Shown here one piece after another: positions 22,690 through 33,559 of a DNA stretch of 64,000 bases; position 1 is the first letter of the stretch; each line of letters begins with the position of its first letter. The notes beneath the pieces were generated by a model that did no database searches, had not been told where the DNA came from, and saw nothing but the letters and a program-made list of their open reading frames with translations. The DNA is from Galeruca laticollis (taxonomy: Eukaryota; Arthropoda; Insecta; Coleoptera; Chrysomelidae), in assembly GCA_963921935.1 (NCBI GenBank), contig OY998178.1, positions 195,332,862-195,396,861 on the forward strand. Direction: 5' to 3'. A program made the translations under genes and the position numbers.

Positions 22690-22963
22690 ATATCTAAGCT
22701 TTAATATTTGTGATATTACAACTTCTTCTCTTTATTAACATATATTAAGTCAATCACAAGGTAGGTCACTTCTTGGACTAGCCACGAATAATTGAACATA
22801 AGGTAGGCATCAAATGAAATGTAACTTCTGTCATTCTGACGATGATATTTAGGTAATATCGAAATATATTGTGGAGTTAACCAGAAACAGTGAGTTTCAT
22901 TTAAAACACTAATATGAGTAGATTCCACAAAGTAAAGGTCGAGACAGTTAATTTCATTAGAGG
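22690..22963 (+). repeat. PLE C right terminal repeat with broken hammerhead
   Basis: Keeps CUGACGAU-GAUAUU-UAGGU-AAUAUC-GAAA, but the following CAAUUGUC and the return strand of stem I are deleted (GAAA runs into tatattgtggagtt), so the cleavage site is missing. Confidence 0.82.
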
Positions 22964-23229
22964 GTAAATATTAACTCTTTCGTTTTGATGTGTTTTCAAC
23001 ACTTTCACTGACAAAATAAACTTTTAAGTTAATTAATCTAATGTTTCTGAATTATCATGGTTCGTCGGTGCCAGGTTGTCAGGGAAACTGCCGAAATTAC
23101 CAAGGCCATGTATCTACAATATCAGCCCCACTTTTTGTAATTGATTCATTATTTCACTACTGGCGTTTAGAATTGTTAGCCGCAAAAATAAACGTGTTTA
23201 TGAATGAACAGCCCTCTTTATATTCATTA

Positions 23230-23800
23230 TTACTCTAAGGTAGTACCTATATTATTACGTAGTTGGATATTATTAGGTTGTTGTACATTATATCTAGAAA
23301 AGAGGTTGATACTTGACTGGTGAGCCGCGATCTGTAGTCCTAAATTCTGGAAGGTGGTCATCAATAAAATCAATAAGTTTCTTAGTTTCTTTACCATGCG
23401 ATCGAATTTATTTTCTTGTGAGTAAAAAACATTATCATCTGCATATTGTGTTATAGTTATTTCCTCTGTTGTTGAGTGTAAGCGGGCGGTAAATATATAA
23501 TTAATAATAAAGGAGATAATGTTGATCTCTGAGGTACTCCCCGTGAGGTGTGTCGTGGTCCGATTAGGCAATTATTGTGCCTAATGTTTATTTTCCTATT
23601 TGATAACATTTGACATGATAGGTTACATATTCATTCCGGATTGTTCAATTCTTTCATTTTATCATTTACCATTGAGATTTTCACTGTATAGTAAACACCT
23701 TGAAGGTCTAAAAAGGTTGCAAATAAATATCCATTTTCTTGAGAACGTGTTCTGTATATAAGTGGAAATGTGTGATGCAGCATTAATGGTGCCAAATCCT
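23230..23800 (-). pseudogene. LINE RT fragment
   Basis: Reverse strand: FLDLQG..YTV (motif A, with the second conserved position changed to Tyr) near 23710, RHTSRGVPQ (motif B) near 23540, and TQYADDNVFY (motif C) near 23455, followed by LGLQIAAHQSS. This is the palm of an insect non-LTR RT. Frames change between motifs B and C, and the flanking domains are missing. Confidence 0.8.
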
Positions 23801-23973
23801 TCCAGACTTCAAAACAATAAAAAAAATTGAAGCGATTTTTTTAAAAAACAATATCTTATGATCTGGCTTTGACAGTCCGTCCGTCGCGAGTTAAAGCGGC
23901 CAAACTGTTATGGATAGAAACAAACGGACAACGCCATTCGATTCAGAATGGTCCAAACCTCTCCCAGTTTAGC

Positions 23974-26468
23974 CCTTTCAGACCTGGCGTCCATTACAAT
24001 GGACATAAAATTAGTCAAGCAATAATTTTAAACTGTTGTATTTTGTATTGCCTATATCTCAATTACTGTCATCTAACACATCTATAGACGCGATTATTCA
24101 GTTTGAAACTGACAGTAGTCCGTGTTGGTTAGTGATAAAGCAATAATTGTGCGAGAAAGCATGGCGGCATCTACTAGAAGAAAAACACGTAAGTAAATAT
24201 TACCATTTTTCGTGGTTTTTCAAACTTAGCCAATAAAAAAATGATTTTAGTAATATATGATTATCTGATAATGCATAGTCAAACATGTCATAGTAATTCT
24301 ACCGTAGTTCTGAAAGTTGTTTGCAAAAAACTATCTATCCATTGTAGTGGACTTTCGGACTAACTTACTGTTTTTGGGTTTCAATGTGAATGATCCAATG
24401 GATCAACAAATATTATTAGAAATTCTCAATGATGAAGAACTTAGGAATATGATGATATTCTAAAAACAATTGAAAATGATTCAGATGTGGAAATGGAAAG
24501 TGATCATGAAGGTGATGATACATAATTCATTACAAATTTTGATATGGAAAGAGAAGGGGGAGACAGAGAAGCAATTTTACGTGAACTTCTAAATGTAATA
24601 TACCTATTCTGATTGCATAAATAATAAACTAAATACATTTTTTTATTTTAGGACCAAATTGAGGAACAGAATAGCACTAAGAAGAAGAACAAAAAAGGTA
24701 AATCGAAAGTTACATGGAAAAAACGAAACTTTCTATCAAGGAACATCACACAAGAAATACAAGAAAGTATCAACACTAGTCATGAAGATGTAAGCGTACC
24801 TATTGATTATTTTTTAGAATATTCTCCTAGAGATTTTTTTCAAGAAATGGTAAAAAAAACAAACATATATGCCTTACAAAACAACAATAATTTTAAACCT
24901 ACAAATTTAGCAGAAATGACAAGTTTTATTGGTTTGCATATCATGATGGTCTGTCTCGGCCTTCCTAGAATTAAGATGTACTGGAATAAGGCTCTAAACA
25001 TACACATTTTTCCAAATACTGTGGGCAGAGGCAGGTTTTTTGAAATGCGAAGGAACTTGCACTCTGTGAATATTTTGGAAAGTCCTGCAGATTCAACCGA
25101 TAAATTGTACAAAGTAAGACCTTTCTTGGACTCTCTTAGAAGAAGATGTCTAGAACTGAAAACAGAGAAATATTTAAGTGTGGACGAACAATCGAAAAAA
25201 TAGTACCATTTACCGAAAGACTAGACATCAAACGATATATTAAAAATAAGCCTTATCCTTTGGGGATTAAAATTTTTCTTTTGTGTGGTGCTAGTGGTGT
25301 AGCCTATGATTTCATAATATACCAAGGCTCTTCAACTGAAATACCAAAAGATATGATAGCAAAATTTGGCTTAGGTGCTTCAGTTGTATTATACTCAAGC
25401 AAATATGTTTCAGAAGGTTCTTATCTTTACTTTGATAATTACTTTTCCACTTACGCTCTATTTGAAGAGCTGAAAATAAAATATGTTAATGCAGCTGGAA
25501 CTGTGAGAATCGACAAATTTCACAAACCCCCTTTCACCCCCTATAAGGATTTTCGCAAAAAACCTAGAGGGTTTAGTGAAGAAGTTGTTAATGACGAAGG
25601 AACGGTGGTATTGTGTAAGTGGCAGGATAATAAAACGGTTTTCATTTGATCCAATTTTATGGGGTAAGGAAAGGAAGATCAGGTATAGCAATGGAACAAG
25701 AAAAACAAAACATTTGTGAAAATAATAGACTCGAAGTTATAAAAATTTATAATAAGGGTATGGGAGGAGTCGATAAACTAAACCAATTATTATCGTATCA
25801 CAGAATTTTTATTAAATCTAAAAAATGGACGCTACGGATGATATTCCATGCATTTGATTTTGCATGTATAAATAGCTGGTTTGAGTATACAAGAAAATGT
25901 AGTCAATTAGGGACCCCAAGAAAAACATTCTAGACCTTTTGCATTTTAAACTTGAGATTGCTGAGGCTCTTATTTTCATGGGTAAGCCTGGTCGTCCCAG
26001 GAGTGGATCTTCCTCGCCACGATTCGTAGTCACTAAGAGAAAAATTAAGGAACCAAGACCTCTGAGAGAAGTTCAAACTGATAATTATGGGCATTTTACG
26101 GAATACGATGAGAAAAAAGAAGCAACAAGGTGTAAGAAACCTAACTGTAAGGGTAAAACTCACGTATTATGCGAAAAGTGTAATGTTCACCTTGTAAAAG
26201 GAAGAAATTGTTTTAAAACGTTTCACTCTAACTAATATGTTGTGAACTAATATATTGATTTGCTTTATATTTTGAAATAAACGGCTTTTGTAATGAATAC
26301 GTATTATCTTTTAGTCTGGTTGTCCATTGTAATGGACATACCATCAAAATCTAAAACAGGTACCTTTTTTATTAAAAACGTATTTACTGTCTTGAGAACA
26401 TGCTTTTGAGTCTTCTTACACTTGAGAATAATTTTTTTTCAACAACGAAAAATTCGGGTCTGAAAGGG
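23974..26468 (+). mobile_element. piggyBac transposon
   Basis: The terminal inverted repeats are CCCTTTCAGACC at 23974 and GGTCTGAAAGGG ending at 26468. The right flank is TTAA (26469-26472); the left flank is TTAG (23970-23973), one change from the canonical TTAA duplication. A subterminal 16-bp sequence GTCCATTACAATGGAC (23990-24005) and its exact reverse complement (26322-26337) lie inside the ends. The internal gene is a piggyBac transposase. Length 2495 bp, typical for the superfamily. Confidence 0.93.
24161..26235 (+). pseudogene. piggyBac transposase (frameshifted)
   Basis: The ATG at 24161 starts a 9-10 codon exon ending in a GTAAGT donor. An acidic N-terminal segment follows in pieces (24395-24600), then an intron ending TTTTAG near 24652. 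The catalytic region starts near 24800 (SRNITQEIQES, VPIDYFLEY) and runs through ALQNNNNF, PRIKMYW and SVDEQ (first Asp, 25180). After a frameshift come IVPFTERLDIK and YLYFDNYFS (second Asp, 25440). After another, GMGGVDKLNQL (third Asp, 25770). After a third, the C-terminal Cys/His domain CKKPNCKGKTHVLC..C..H..C..H (26130-26225). All three catalytic Asp codons are kept. Three frameshifts and N-terminal stops disable it. Confidence 0.92.
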
Positions 26469-26472
26469 TTAA

Positions 26473-26690
26473 GGAATTTGACCTATTACGTTTCGATCAC
26501 GTGATCTCTGTATCTCCGTAACTATGTCACAGAAATATAAAAACTATATATTTCCAATCAGCGTGCAAAATAGAGTCACGTGAATATTTTTGAGATCATA
26601 GAATTTCTGGTTTTTTCATTTATCAAATATATAGAATAAATTTATTGAATTTTTGTATATAATTGTGTGAATCGCGTTTGTTTAGAAGTA
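26473..26690. other. No gene recognised
   Basis: AT-rich flank of the piggyBac insertion, bordering the reverse-strand LINE. Confidence 0.4.
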
Positions 26691-27820
26691 TATCTACGCC
26701 GCACTGGGGCGTTTGTCCTACTTGTTTTAAATCCATATTGAGTTATGGGGAATATTTGGTTCTGGTTTATCCACCACTCTAATCGATTTTCAATTATTCT
26801 CTCAAAAGTCCTTAGAACACATGAAAAGAGCGAGTTATATTTCTCTGTAAGATTCCAGGATCTTCATGTTCTTTTCCAGGTTTTAAAATTGGAGCGATTG
26901 TCACCTAAAAACAGTTTGACGTTTTTTGTTAAATGGAGCCGCATTGCACATTTAACGTCATCTTCTTCAGATGCCGTTTTTGTTGAAATATTCAGAGCGT
27001 TTTCCAATTCACCAAATTCCAGGTTCGGCTGGAACTTTTTTGGTGTATCTTCTACTTGGCTTACTGTTGTAATCTCCTTGGGATTACATGGCACCATTGG
27101 GGGTGTCGTTTTATTTTAAAACGATTCTACCCATTTGTCTGTGGACTTGGTTTGGTTGGTTAATTTTCCTTTAATTTTTTTGCCGGATTCTAAATTTGAG
27201 TCATGTGCGTTTTTATGCTAAGGTTATTGCAGTATGTAATCCAAGGTTGTCTTGCCTCCTTTCTTAGAATTCTTTCAGTTTTATCTGCCCCATTTTTCAC
27301 CGATCGGAAATTTTCCAGTGTGTTGACATTTTTTAAATTTAATATTGATTTGTTTTGCCAGAATTGCTTTATCGCACTCGTCATTCCATCAAGGTGTTAT
27401 TTTTCCATATGTTGGTTCAAATGGTTTATTTATTGGGATAAATTTATTTGCTGAGCTATTTACTCCTTCCATAAAATATGACTATTTCTCATTGATGTTA
27501 TTGAAAAAAAGGATTTTCTTTTGCAAAGAAGTTGTCAATGTTCTGTTTGTGAAAATTCCAATCAGCTTTTGCAAAATTCCATCTGCTGGAAGGATAGATG
27601 GCACATTATATATCCTCAGTTTCATTTTTAACAGCGAGTTCCATTATGATTTGGTAGTGGTCTGATCCTAAAATATTCGCGTGCGTTTTCCAGGTTATTT
27701 TATTGGATATATTAGGTATTGAAAATGTTAGGTCTACTACAGATTTGTGTTTGTTATATGTTAATCTTGTGATTGATCCATAGTTCATAAGTATTAGGTC
27801 CTGGTTCTCAATAATATTAA
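26690..27820 (-). pseudogene. Old LINE ORF2: endonuclease end and RT start
   Basis: Reverse strand: 27790-27606 encodes the end of an APE-type endonuclease (LMNYGSITRLTYNKHKSVVD and SDHYQI). 27384-27190 is the linker (KNGADKTERI, WITYC), 27097-26864 the start of the RT region, and 26850-26710 RT palm blocks (FERIIENRLEWW, ITQYGFK). Stops and frame changes separate the parts. The N-terminal half of the same endonuclease lies at 31067-30587, on the other side of a transposon insertion at 27821-30586. Confidence 0.8.
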
Positions 27821-27912
27821 CTATAGTTTATTTACGATAAAAAGACGATGACATTACGAAACAAAATATTGTGATGTTGCCAAGCTGTAGTTTTTTTCTT
27901 TACTTCACGAAA

Positions 27913-27960
27913 AATGGAAAAGTCAATCTAATATTAGATTGACAGTTCTTCTTTTCCATT
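27913..27960. repeat. Hairpin with 22-bp perfect palindrome
   Basis: AATGGAAAAG and CTTTTCCATT pair around GTCAATCTAATATTAGATTGAC, close to the left tip of the transposon. Could be a subterminal binding site or a terminator-like structure; function unknown. Confidence 0.6.
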
Positions 27961-28561
27961 GTTTCGTGCCTCGTAGGGCGTGAGTCAAAAATATTTATTA
28001 AAGAATAAAAGGCCTGTATGATAGGCTTGATAAATTCAATATCAATATTTATTAATGAAACACTATGGATAAAATACAAGAAACAGTAATCAATCATTCT
28101 ATATTCGAATCAACATTTAATTATTTTACACAGAAGAGGGTTGAATGACCAACTGTAGGTCCTTATACCTCATTCTATGCTCTATAGAACCATCTTCAAG
28201 AGCACTGCAAGGGTTTACGCTAAAAGGAATCAATACAAGCTGTCATCGTATTCATGCAAATTTAAATATTGTTCCTTCATACAATATCTATTATGTTTAT
28301 TATAATAAACATAGAATGGAAAAGGAAAATATAGATACACCAAATAAAATTTTGTTACAAGATATAAAAATGAAAAATCTCCCATTTTATCAGTATTATT
28401 TATGTAGAGATACTGTGGTCATTGTTTTAACTTGTATATTATAAAATAGCTGTACCCAATTAATTTAATAATAGTTATTAGTGATATTGAAAAAGTGGAA
28501 ATAAAGCGAATTGGATAAAAATATACATAATAAAACACAAGATTTCCACTACTCCACTACA

Positions 28562-30269
28562 TAATCATCACTATCTTCATCGTCACCGTTAAAATTAATA
28601 ATAAGTGGAGGCACATCCTGTCTATCAAATACTACTTCTCTATCCCACCCATCTTGTATAATGTTTTTAGTGTGCTCTACTGTCTTTGACCAAATATCAG
28701 GAGTCACTTTTCTAAAGACTTTTTCCACACACCTATTGCTTGTTCTGTTGAGGAATCTTCAGTTCACACATGATCTCTATAAAAATTCTCAACTATGCCC
28801 CAAATATGTTCAATTGGGTTGAATATGTGTTAAGGGGAAAGTCGAAGCACTTTGTGATCAAATTTTTCAGATGATATGTCAGCTTCATATACTGTTGGTG
28901 GCTTATTCCTACAAAAATGCATATATTTAAACAAAATAAGTTATCTAAGTATTATCATAATATATTGAAAAATGTTTATATCAACTTATTGTTGTACTAA
29001 ATTCAATAATTGGGTTTTGAGGAAAGTATTTTCAAAAGGAATATCATTTTGTATCAACCAGTTCTGTATATCAGCCTTTTTGATAGCTGTTGTTGGTACT
29101 TTACTGATCACTGTACTGTGATAACTTACATTATCCATTACAATTGTGGCAAGTTCACTAAATGCTGGTATTTAAACCAATGCAAAAAAATGTTCTCGTT
29201 TTATTTCACTGTGGTAATCACCATCTTGTTTATTTTTTGGAAGAAAAAACCAGCCCTGCTCCAGGAATAAATCTAAAAGAGGAACCAGCATGCAATACTA
29301 TATACCTACAATAAGGAAATGACAAATTACCACTAGGTTTCCAAGATAGACTGCATAGCTAAAAACAACTGTTAATAACTATATAGATTTAAATAAAATA
29401 GTGTGACTAGTAAAATTTTATTATTCAATTACCTTGGACCACCAATTTTGGTTTTTTTCACGCTTCTAGGATTAGAATCTTGCCAAGAACGTCCAACAGT
29501 GCCCTCTTTAAATATCCAGGTCTCATCCAAAAACACAAATTGATGTAAACCTTTCCTTTTTATCTTGACATATTCATGTAGAAAATGTACACGTTTTAAT
29601 CCAAAAGTGTCAACTCCATTAAACCACGACGAGGACCATCTTTTTGATAGTTGAATCCAATATTTTTCACTATCTTCCAGAGTGATGTTAAACAACCAAA
29701 AAAGAGTTCACGCTCCTTAAGTTTGTCTCTTAAAATGTTCAAGATTATGTGTTTCTCTGAATAAATATTGTGTTAGTTAATTGTGAATAAAATAAAACAG
29801 TAAATTCAATATACTTACTGTTTCCATACAATTCGTATATAACATTTCGGAAAGCATTTTGATCAAAGTTGTCAATTTCAACAGTAGGTTTTATGCGTTG
29901 TCTCTTTTTAGGTGGGCTTTTAGGCTGTTCACCTCTATTATGCTTGGCGGCAAGACGGTTAACAGTGGTGACGCTAAGTTGTAAAGCTTCTGCAACTCTC
30001 TACAATATAATTACTTCAATTTATGAAAGAATAATATATTATCAAGTTTAATCAACCTAACCTAACATTAAGAACATTTACTCATTCACATTTAAATATG
30101 TAACAATAATATTAATAATGATGAATACAAATAGCGAATACTGTTACTTACGTCTCTTACAGCAGTAAGCGGGAGAAGCTGTCCCCCATTTCGGCACTCT
30201 CGTTCAAAATAGCTCAAAAAAGTTGTTAGTTACCATCTCTTGACATTTCCTGTTCAGCTGCTTCGGCAT
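28562..30269 (-). pseudogene. Tc1/mariner-like DDE transposase, multi-exon
   Basis: Read on the reverse strand from ATG 30269: MPKQLNRKCQEM, then in another frame FLSYFERECRNGG and a GTAAGT donor near 30150. After an intron comes RVAEALQLSVTTVNRLAAKH (helix-turn-helix, about 29990), then a second short intron near 29820. The first catalytic Asp is in FVFLDETWIF (about 29535), followed by GRSWQDSNPRSVKK. Beyond another intron are IVLHAGSSF, IVMDNVSYHS (second Asp, about 29130) and RLSP...FNPIEHIWG (Glu, about 28835), ending in an acidic tail. The DDE residues remain, but several frameshifts and stops are present. Confidence 0.85.
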
Positions 30270-30586
30270 TTTATTAACCACACACTGCAGATTTGCCTAA
30301 ATGAATAGTTATTAAAATAACATCTTAAAGAAGCAATGAATTCAAAAGCACCAAAAAACATGGAAATATTAGACGATGTTCGAATGTCAATCAACGTCAA
30401 AACAAACTAGGGAAGTTTACCAGTTGATTTGACAACGTCTTGAAGTTTTGCCAACCCGTTAGCTGTAAATTGTCCTGGCTGTTGAGGATAAATTGTATTC
30501 ACGGTTGGTAAATTATTATTTATTCTGATAAGCAGGAAAGTAACTAAAAGCGACATCATCGTCTTTTTATCGTAAATAAACTATAG

Positions 30587-31067
30587 CTGTCTTCCTCTTC
30601 AATCGTTGTTGTACGATCCCAGACTTCCTGGTGGGCATTGAAATCGCCTGCAAGTGTAGCGGGGATATTTATTGTAGTGAATATGGTTTCCTAATCGTCG
30701 CTATTTATATTTATACTTGGCGGGCAATACAAAGATAGTATTGAAGTTTTTAATCACTTACATATTTCCACCCGTGCGGCACAAACTGAGATATGTTCAT
30801 GGATTTTAGGATTAAAATTAATTTTTCCCCCCTCATGTGGTTCTTAAATAGGATTGTTGTTCCTCCATAACCATCGACTCAATCTGCGCGAACTGTGTAA
30901 TACCCAGCAAAATTTATTTGTTTGCCCTGTTTATACCTCGTTTCTGCTAAGATCGATATAATATCTACTCTATTTTCATTTAAAAATTTCTATTAACTAT
31001 AATTATTTGCTACAGTGGAACGTGAGTTCCACTGTAAAATATTTATTCTATTGTTTCTATTAGCCAT
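30587..31067 (-). pseudogene. Old LINE ORF2: start and N-terminal endonuclease
   Basis: The ATG at 31067 (reverse) reads MANRNNRINILQWNSRS, the usual opening of an APE-type LINE endonuclease (ILQWN), followed by AETRYKQGKQINFAGYY, GYGGTTILF and GDFNAHQEVWDRTT. It breaks at the transposon end at 30586 and resumes at 27820. Contains several stops. Confidence 0.8.
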
Positions 31068-31099
31068 TACTATTACGGAATTTACTAAATTTATTCTCT

Positions 31100-31440
31100 A
31101 CATAACGTATATCAATATATTTCAAATCTTCAAAACTTGTTATATCATCTAATATATATTTTAAAATATTTAAAAAGGTGAATAATTGATCATCGTTATC
31201 ACTGCGTAACTCCACCCCCATAGTCGATGTTTTTTGGGATGTGACTCGGTTGCCCTGGTCTAGGAAACATTGGGCGGTGCATTTCCTTTCCGCTTTATTG
31301 GGGTATTGCTTCTGGGATTTGATATTTGGGATAATTGCATATAAGGTCGGCGAATGTTATCATTATTATTTTTATTAGTTTCCAAATTATTATTTGGACG
31401 GGCGGGAGAATTTTCTGGGGTATTTTTTTATTCATGTTTG
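31100..31440 (-). pseudogene. Old LINE ORF1, C-terminal part
   Basis: Reverse-strand low-complexity, Asn/Pro-rich piece (NTPENSPARPNNNLETNKN, SNPRSNTPIKRKG) just upstream of ORF2, as expected for the C-terminus of ORF1. Its N-terminal part is at 36890-37932; younger LINE material (31441-36880) lies between. Confidence 0.6.
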
Positions 31441-31459
31441 AGTGCTGCACGGTGCATTA

Positions 31460-32800
31460 CATAATATCATAATTTATAAAAAATATCAATGTCTTTCAGG
31501 AACTGTATTGTTTTGGTTAGATCACTGGGATACCTTGACATTTCTTTCAGTATAGGCTTCATGTTGTTTCTCACCCTGACGTCGTAGTACAGTTGACAGT
31601 TTATCACTACATGTTTAACAGTAATTGGGCAGTTGCAGGCGTGGCATGTTGGGCTATTCTCCGTGGTCATTAAGTGGTCATGAGTCAAACGTTTGTGGCC
31701 AATTCGCAGTCTTCTCACAATCCTTGCATCATGTCTTGAAAAATCGGTAAGTAGAAGGCACCCAAGGATTGGTCTAGTTTCATGAAGAGTTGCATTTTTG
31801 TTGGTCCAATGACTTTGCCAAGATTTGATGATTAGGGCCTTGAATAAGGATTTCAGTTCTTGGCATAGTTGAATTGTAGTAGCGGTGGTAACGAGGGAGG
31901 CAGCTTCTTTGGCATGTTGGTCAGCAGTTTCATTGCCATCAAGGCCAATATGAGATGTACGTTTCGAGCTAGTGAATGGTCGGTGAATTTAGATTCTAAA
32001 GAATTTATAGAGGATAGGGAGTCAGTGCAGATAGCGACATGTTGATGAAGAGGGAGTATATTTGAAAGCCTGAAGGATACTAAACATCGCTCCAGAACGT
32101 TTGCTGCATGAAGTGAGCAACCGAGTGGTGCTTATAATATCGTTTGTAGAAGTGACGGCGCATCCGACACCGGTGAGAGTTTTGGAAAGGTCTGTGTAAA
32201 CGACTGAATCAAAAGCATTTGTGTGTAGAATTTAAAGGAATGCTTCCTTCATAAGTGCATGGGGGGATTCGTGTTTATTATCAATAGCGAGAAAGGTGTT
32301 ACATATGGGTAGGTACTTGTTCCTAGGAGCGTGAAGTGGGGATGGAAATGGTAAAGTTCAACACAAGTCTATGCCGTTTAGTAGAGGAGCTATAAGCCCG
32401 GGAAAAGCTTTTATAGAGCGAGTAGAGTCATTGGTAGATAAATTAGCTACAGAGGTACATATGTCAAAAACAGGATTATAAGGGTTGCATGATACAGAAG
32501 CGGCGTATGCTAGGAGTAGTGATTGTCGTCTAAGAAAGAGAGGTGGTTCATCGGCCTCACAGTACAGACTGTCTACAGGGCTGGTGCGAAAAGCACCAAG
32601 GCACAGTCGAAGAGCAGTATTGTAGGTTTAAATAAGATTTGGGTGCTGTCATATAAATGAAGCAGCCATAGTCCATTTTGGAACGAATTAGTGCTCTATA
32701 GACTCTAAGAAGGATATTCTCGTCAGCGCTCCCCAGACGAAGTGCGAGAGAGTTATGATAATATTCAAGCGTTTCAGGCAAGCGCCTTTGATATTTTTTA
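31460..32800 (-). pseudogene. LINE with RNase H: RT thumb to C-terminus
   Basis: Reverse strand: RT end (LLRVYRALIRSKMDYGC, 32715), a degraded RNase H ending HIGLDGNETADQHAKEA (about 31920), and the C-terminal domain RRLRIGHKRLTHDHLM with C..C..H..C (CHACNCPITVKHVVINCQLY) up to the stop at 31467. 5'-truncated at about 32800, where another LINE tail begins. The RNase H and the terminal CCHC-like block place it near the I/R1 side of LINEs; clade not fixed. Confidence 0.8.
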
Positions 32801-32810
32801 TATGTTATTT

Positions 32811-32836
32811 CCAGGTAGGTTAGGTTAGGTTAGGTT
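32811..32836. repeat. TTAGG-type repeat run at a LINE 3' end
   Basis: Four GGTTA (TTAGG) units at 32814-32834, matching the common insect telomere repeat, directly at the 3' boundary of the reverse-strand RNase H LINE. Confidence 0.85.
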
Positions 32837-32902
32837 TATAATGAGTGGGTCAATGAGGCCCTCCACTGCGACTCGCGAGAATCTATTGTGGCTCATACCT
32901 AT

Positions 32903-33556
32903 TCAAATTTCACCAAACAAATTCAGCTTCTTGACGAAGCCGATTAATTTGTTCAGTGAATGATATTTCAGGTCCGAGGGCAAGAGAGTGGCCCTGCCAA
33001 ACATCCGATACCTGATTTGCGCCGCGGCGGGGCAGGCACAAATTATATGCTCTGCTGTTTCATCATCTTCCAAACAAAGACGGCAAATCGGATCGTCCGA
33101 CAGTCCAAGTTTCAGCATATGATGATTCAATCGACAGTGGCCTGTTAAGAGGCCTGTTAGGCACCGTAGATCGTGTCTTTTATAGCCTAACATTTGTTTG
33201 GATTCATTATTCGAAGGATGTATGAAGGCCTTTGAATGAACCAATCCTGGTATATTATGCCAGAAGTCTAAAACTCTTCTTGCAGTCCAAGTATTTAGTG
33301 TATGTTTGACAACACTTGTTGCGATGCCAATTGTAGGTTCTGGTCCGATAAAGTCATGAGCGGCACCCTCTCTTGCAAGAGAGTCAGCCTTCTCATTACC
33401 ATCCATACCAGAGTGGCCAGGAATCCAAACCAGCGATACCCTGTTGCGTTCTCCTATTGAGGCGAGTCTTTTTTGGCAGTCTAAAACCAATTTCGACGGT
33501 ACACGGTACGAGCTAAGTGCTTTCAAGGCCGCTTGGCTGTCCAGGTAAGCCGTCAA
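32903..33556 (-). pseudogene. LINE RNase H and C-terminal zinc domain, open 217 codons
   Basis: Uninterrupted reverse-strand frame: YLDSQAALKALSS (RNase H Asp), VSLVWIPGHSGMDGNEKADSLAREGA (catalytic His/Asp region), then LLTGHCRLNHHMLKLGL and CRLCLEDDETAEHIICACP (C-x2-C..H..C) to the natural stop. One of the best preserved frames of the window. The first third of RNase H and the RT thumb are missing: at 33556-33560 it abuts the RT of the next segment, so there is either an internal deletion or a junction of two elements. Confidence 0.85.
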
Positions 33557-33559
33557 TCA

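Larger units (their letters stand above)
19891..22963 (+). mobile_element. Penelope-like element C
   Basis: Nearly full-length copy of about 3.1 kb: direct terminal repeats 19891-20200 and 22690-22963 around a forward ORF with N-terminal region, RT and GIY-YIG endonuclease. Frameshifts and stops are present. Confidence 0.88.
27821..30586 (-). mobile_element. Intron-containing Tc1/mariner-superfamily transposon inserted in the old LINE
   Basis: Inverted ends of 31 bp, CTATAGTTTATTTACGATAA.. at 27821 and the complement ending at 30586. CTATAG is itself a palindrome, so the exact tip and target duplication (TA within it, or the whole hexamer) cannot be decided. The element cuts the LINE endonuclease in two and encodes a spliced DDE transposase on the reverse strand. 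Confidence 0.85.

Noticed and set aside
26745..27119. 124-codon forward frame
   Set aside because: Antisense to LINE RT coding sequence that has clear family blocks on the reverse strand.
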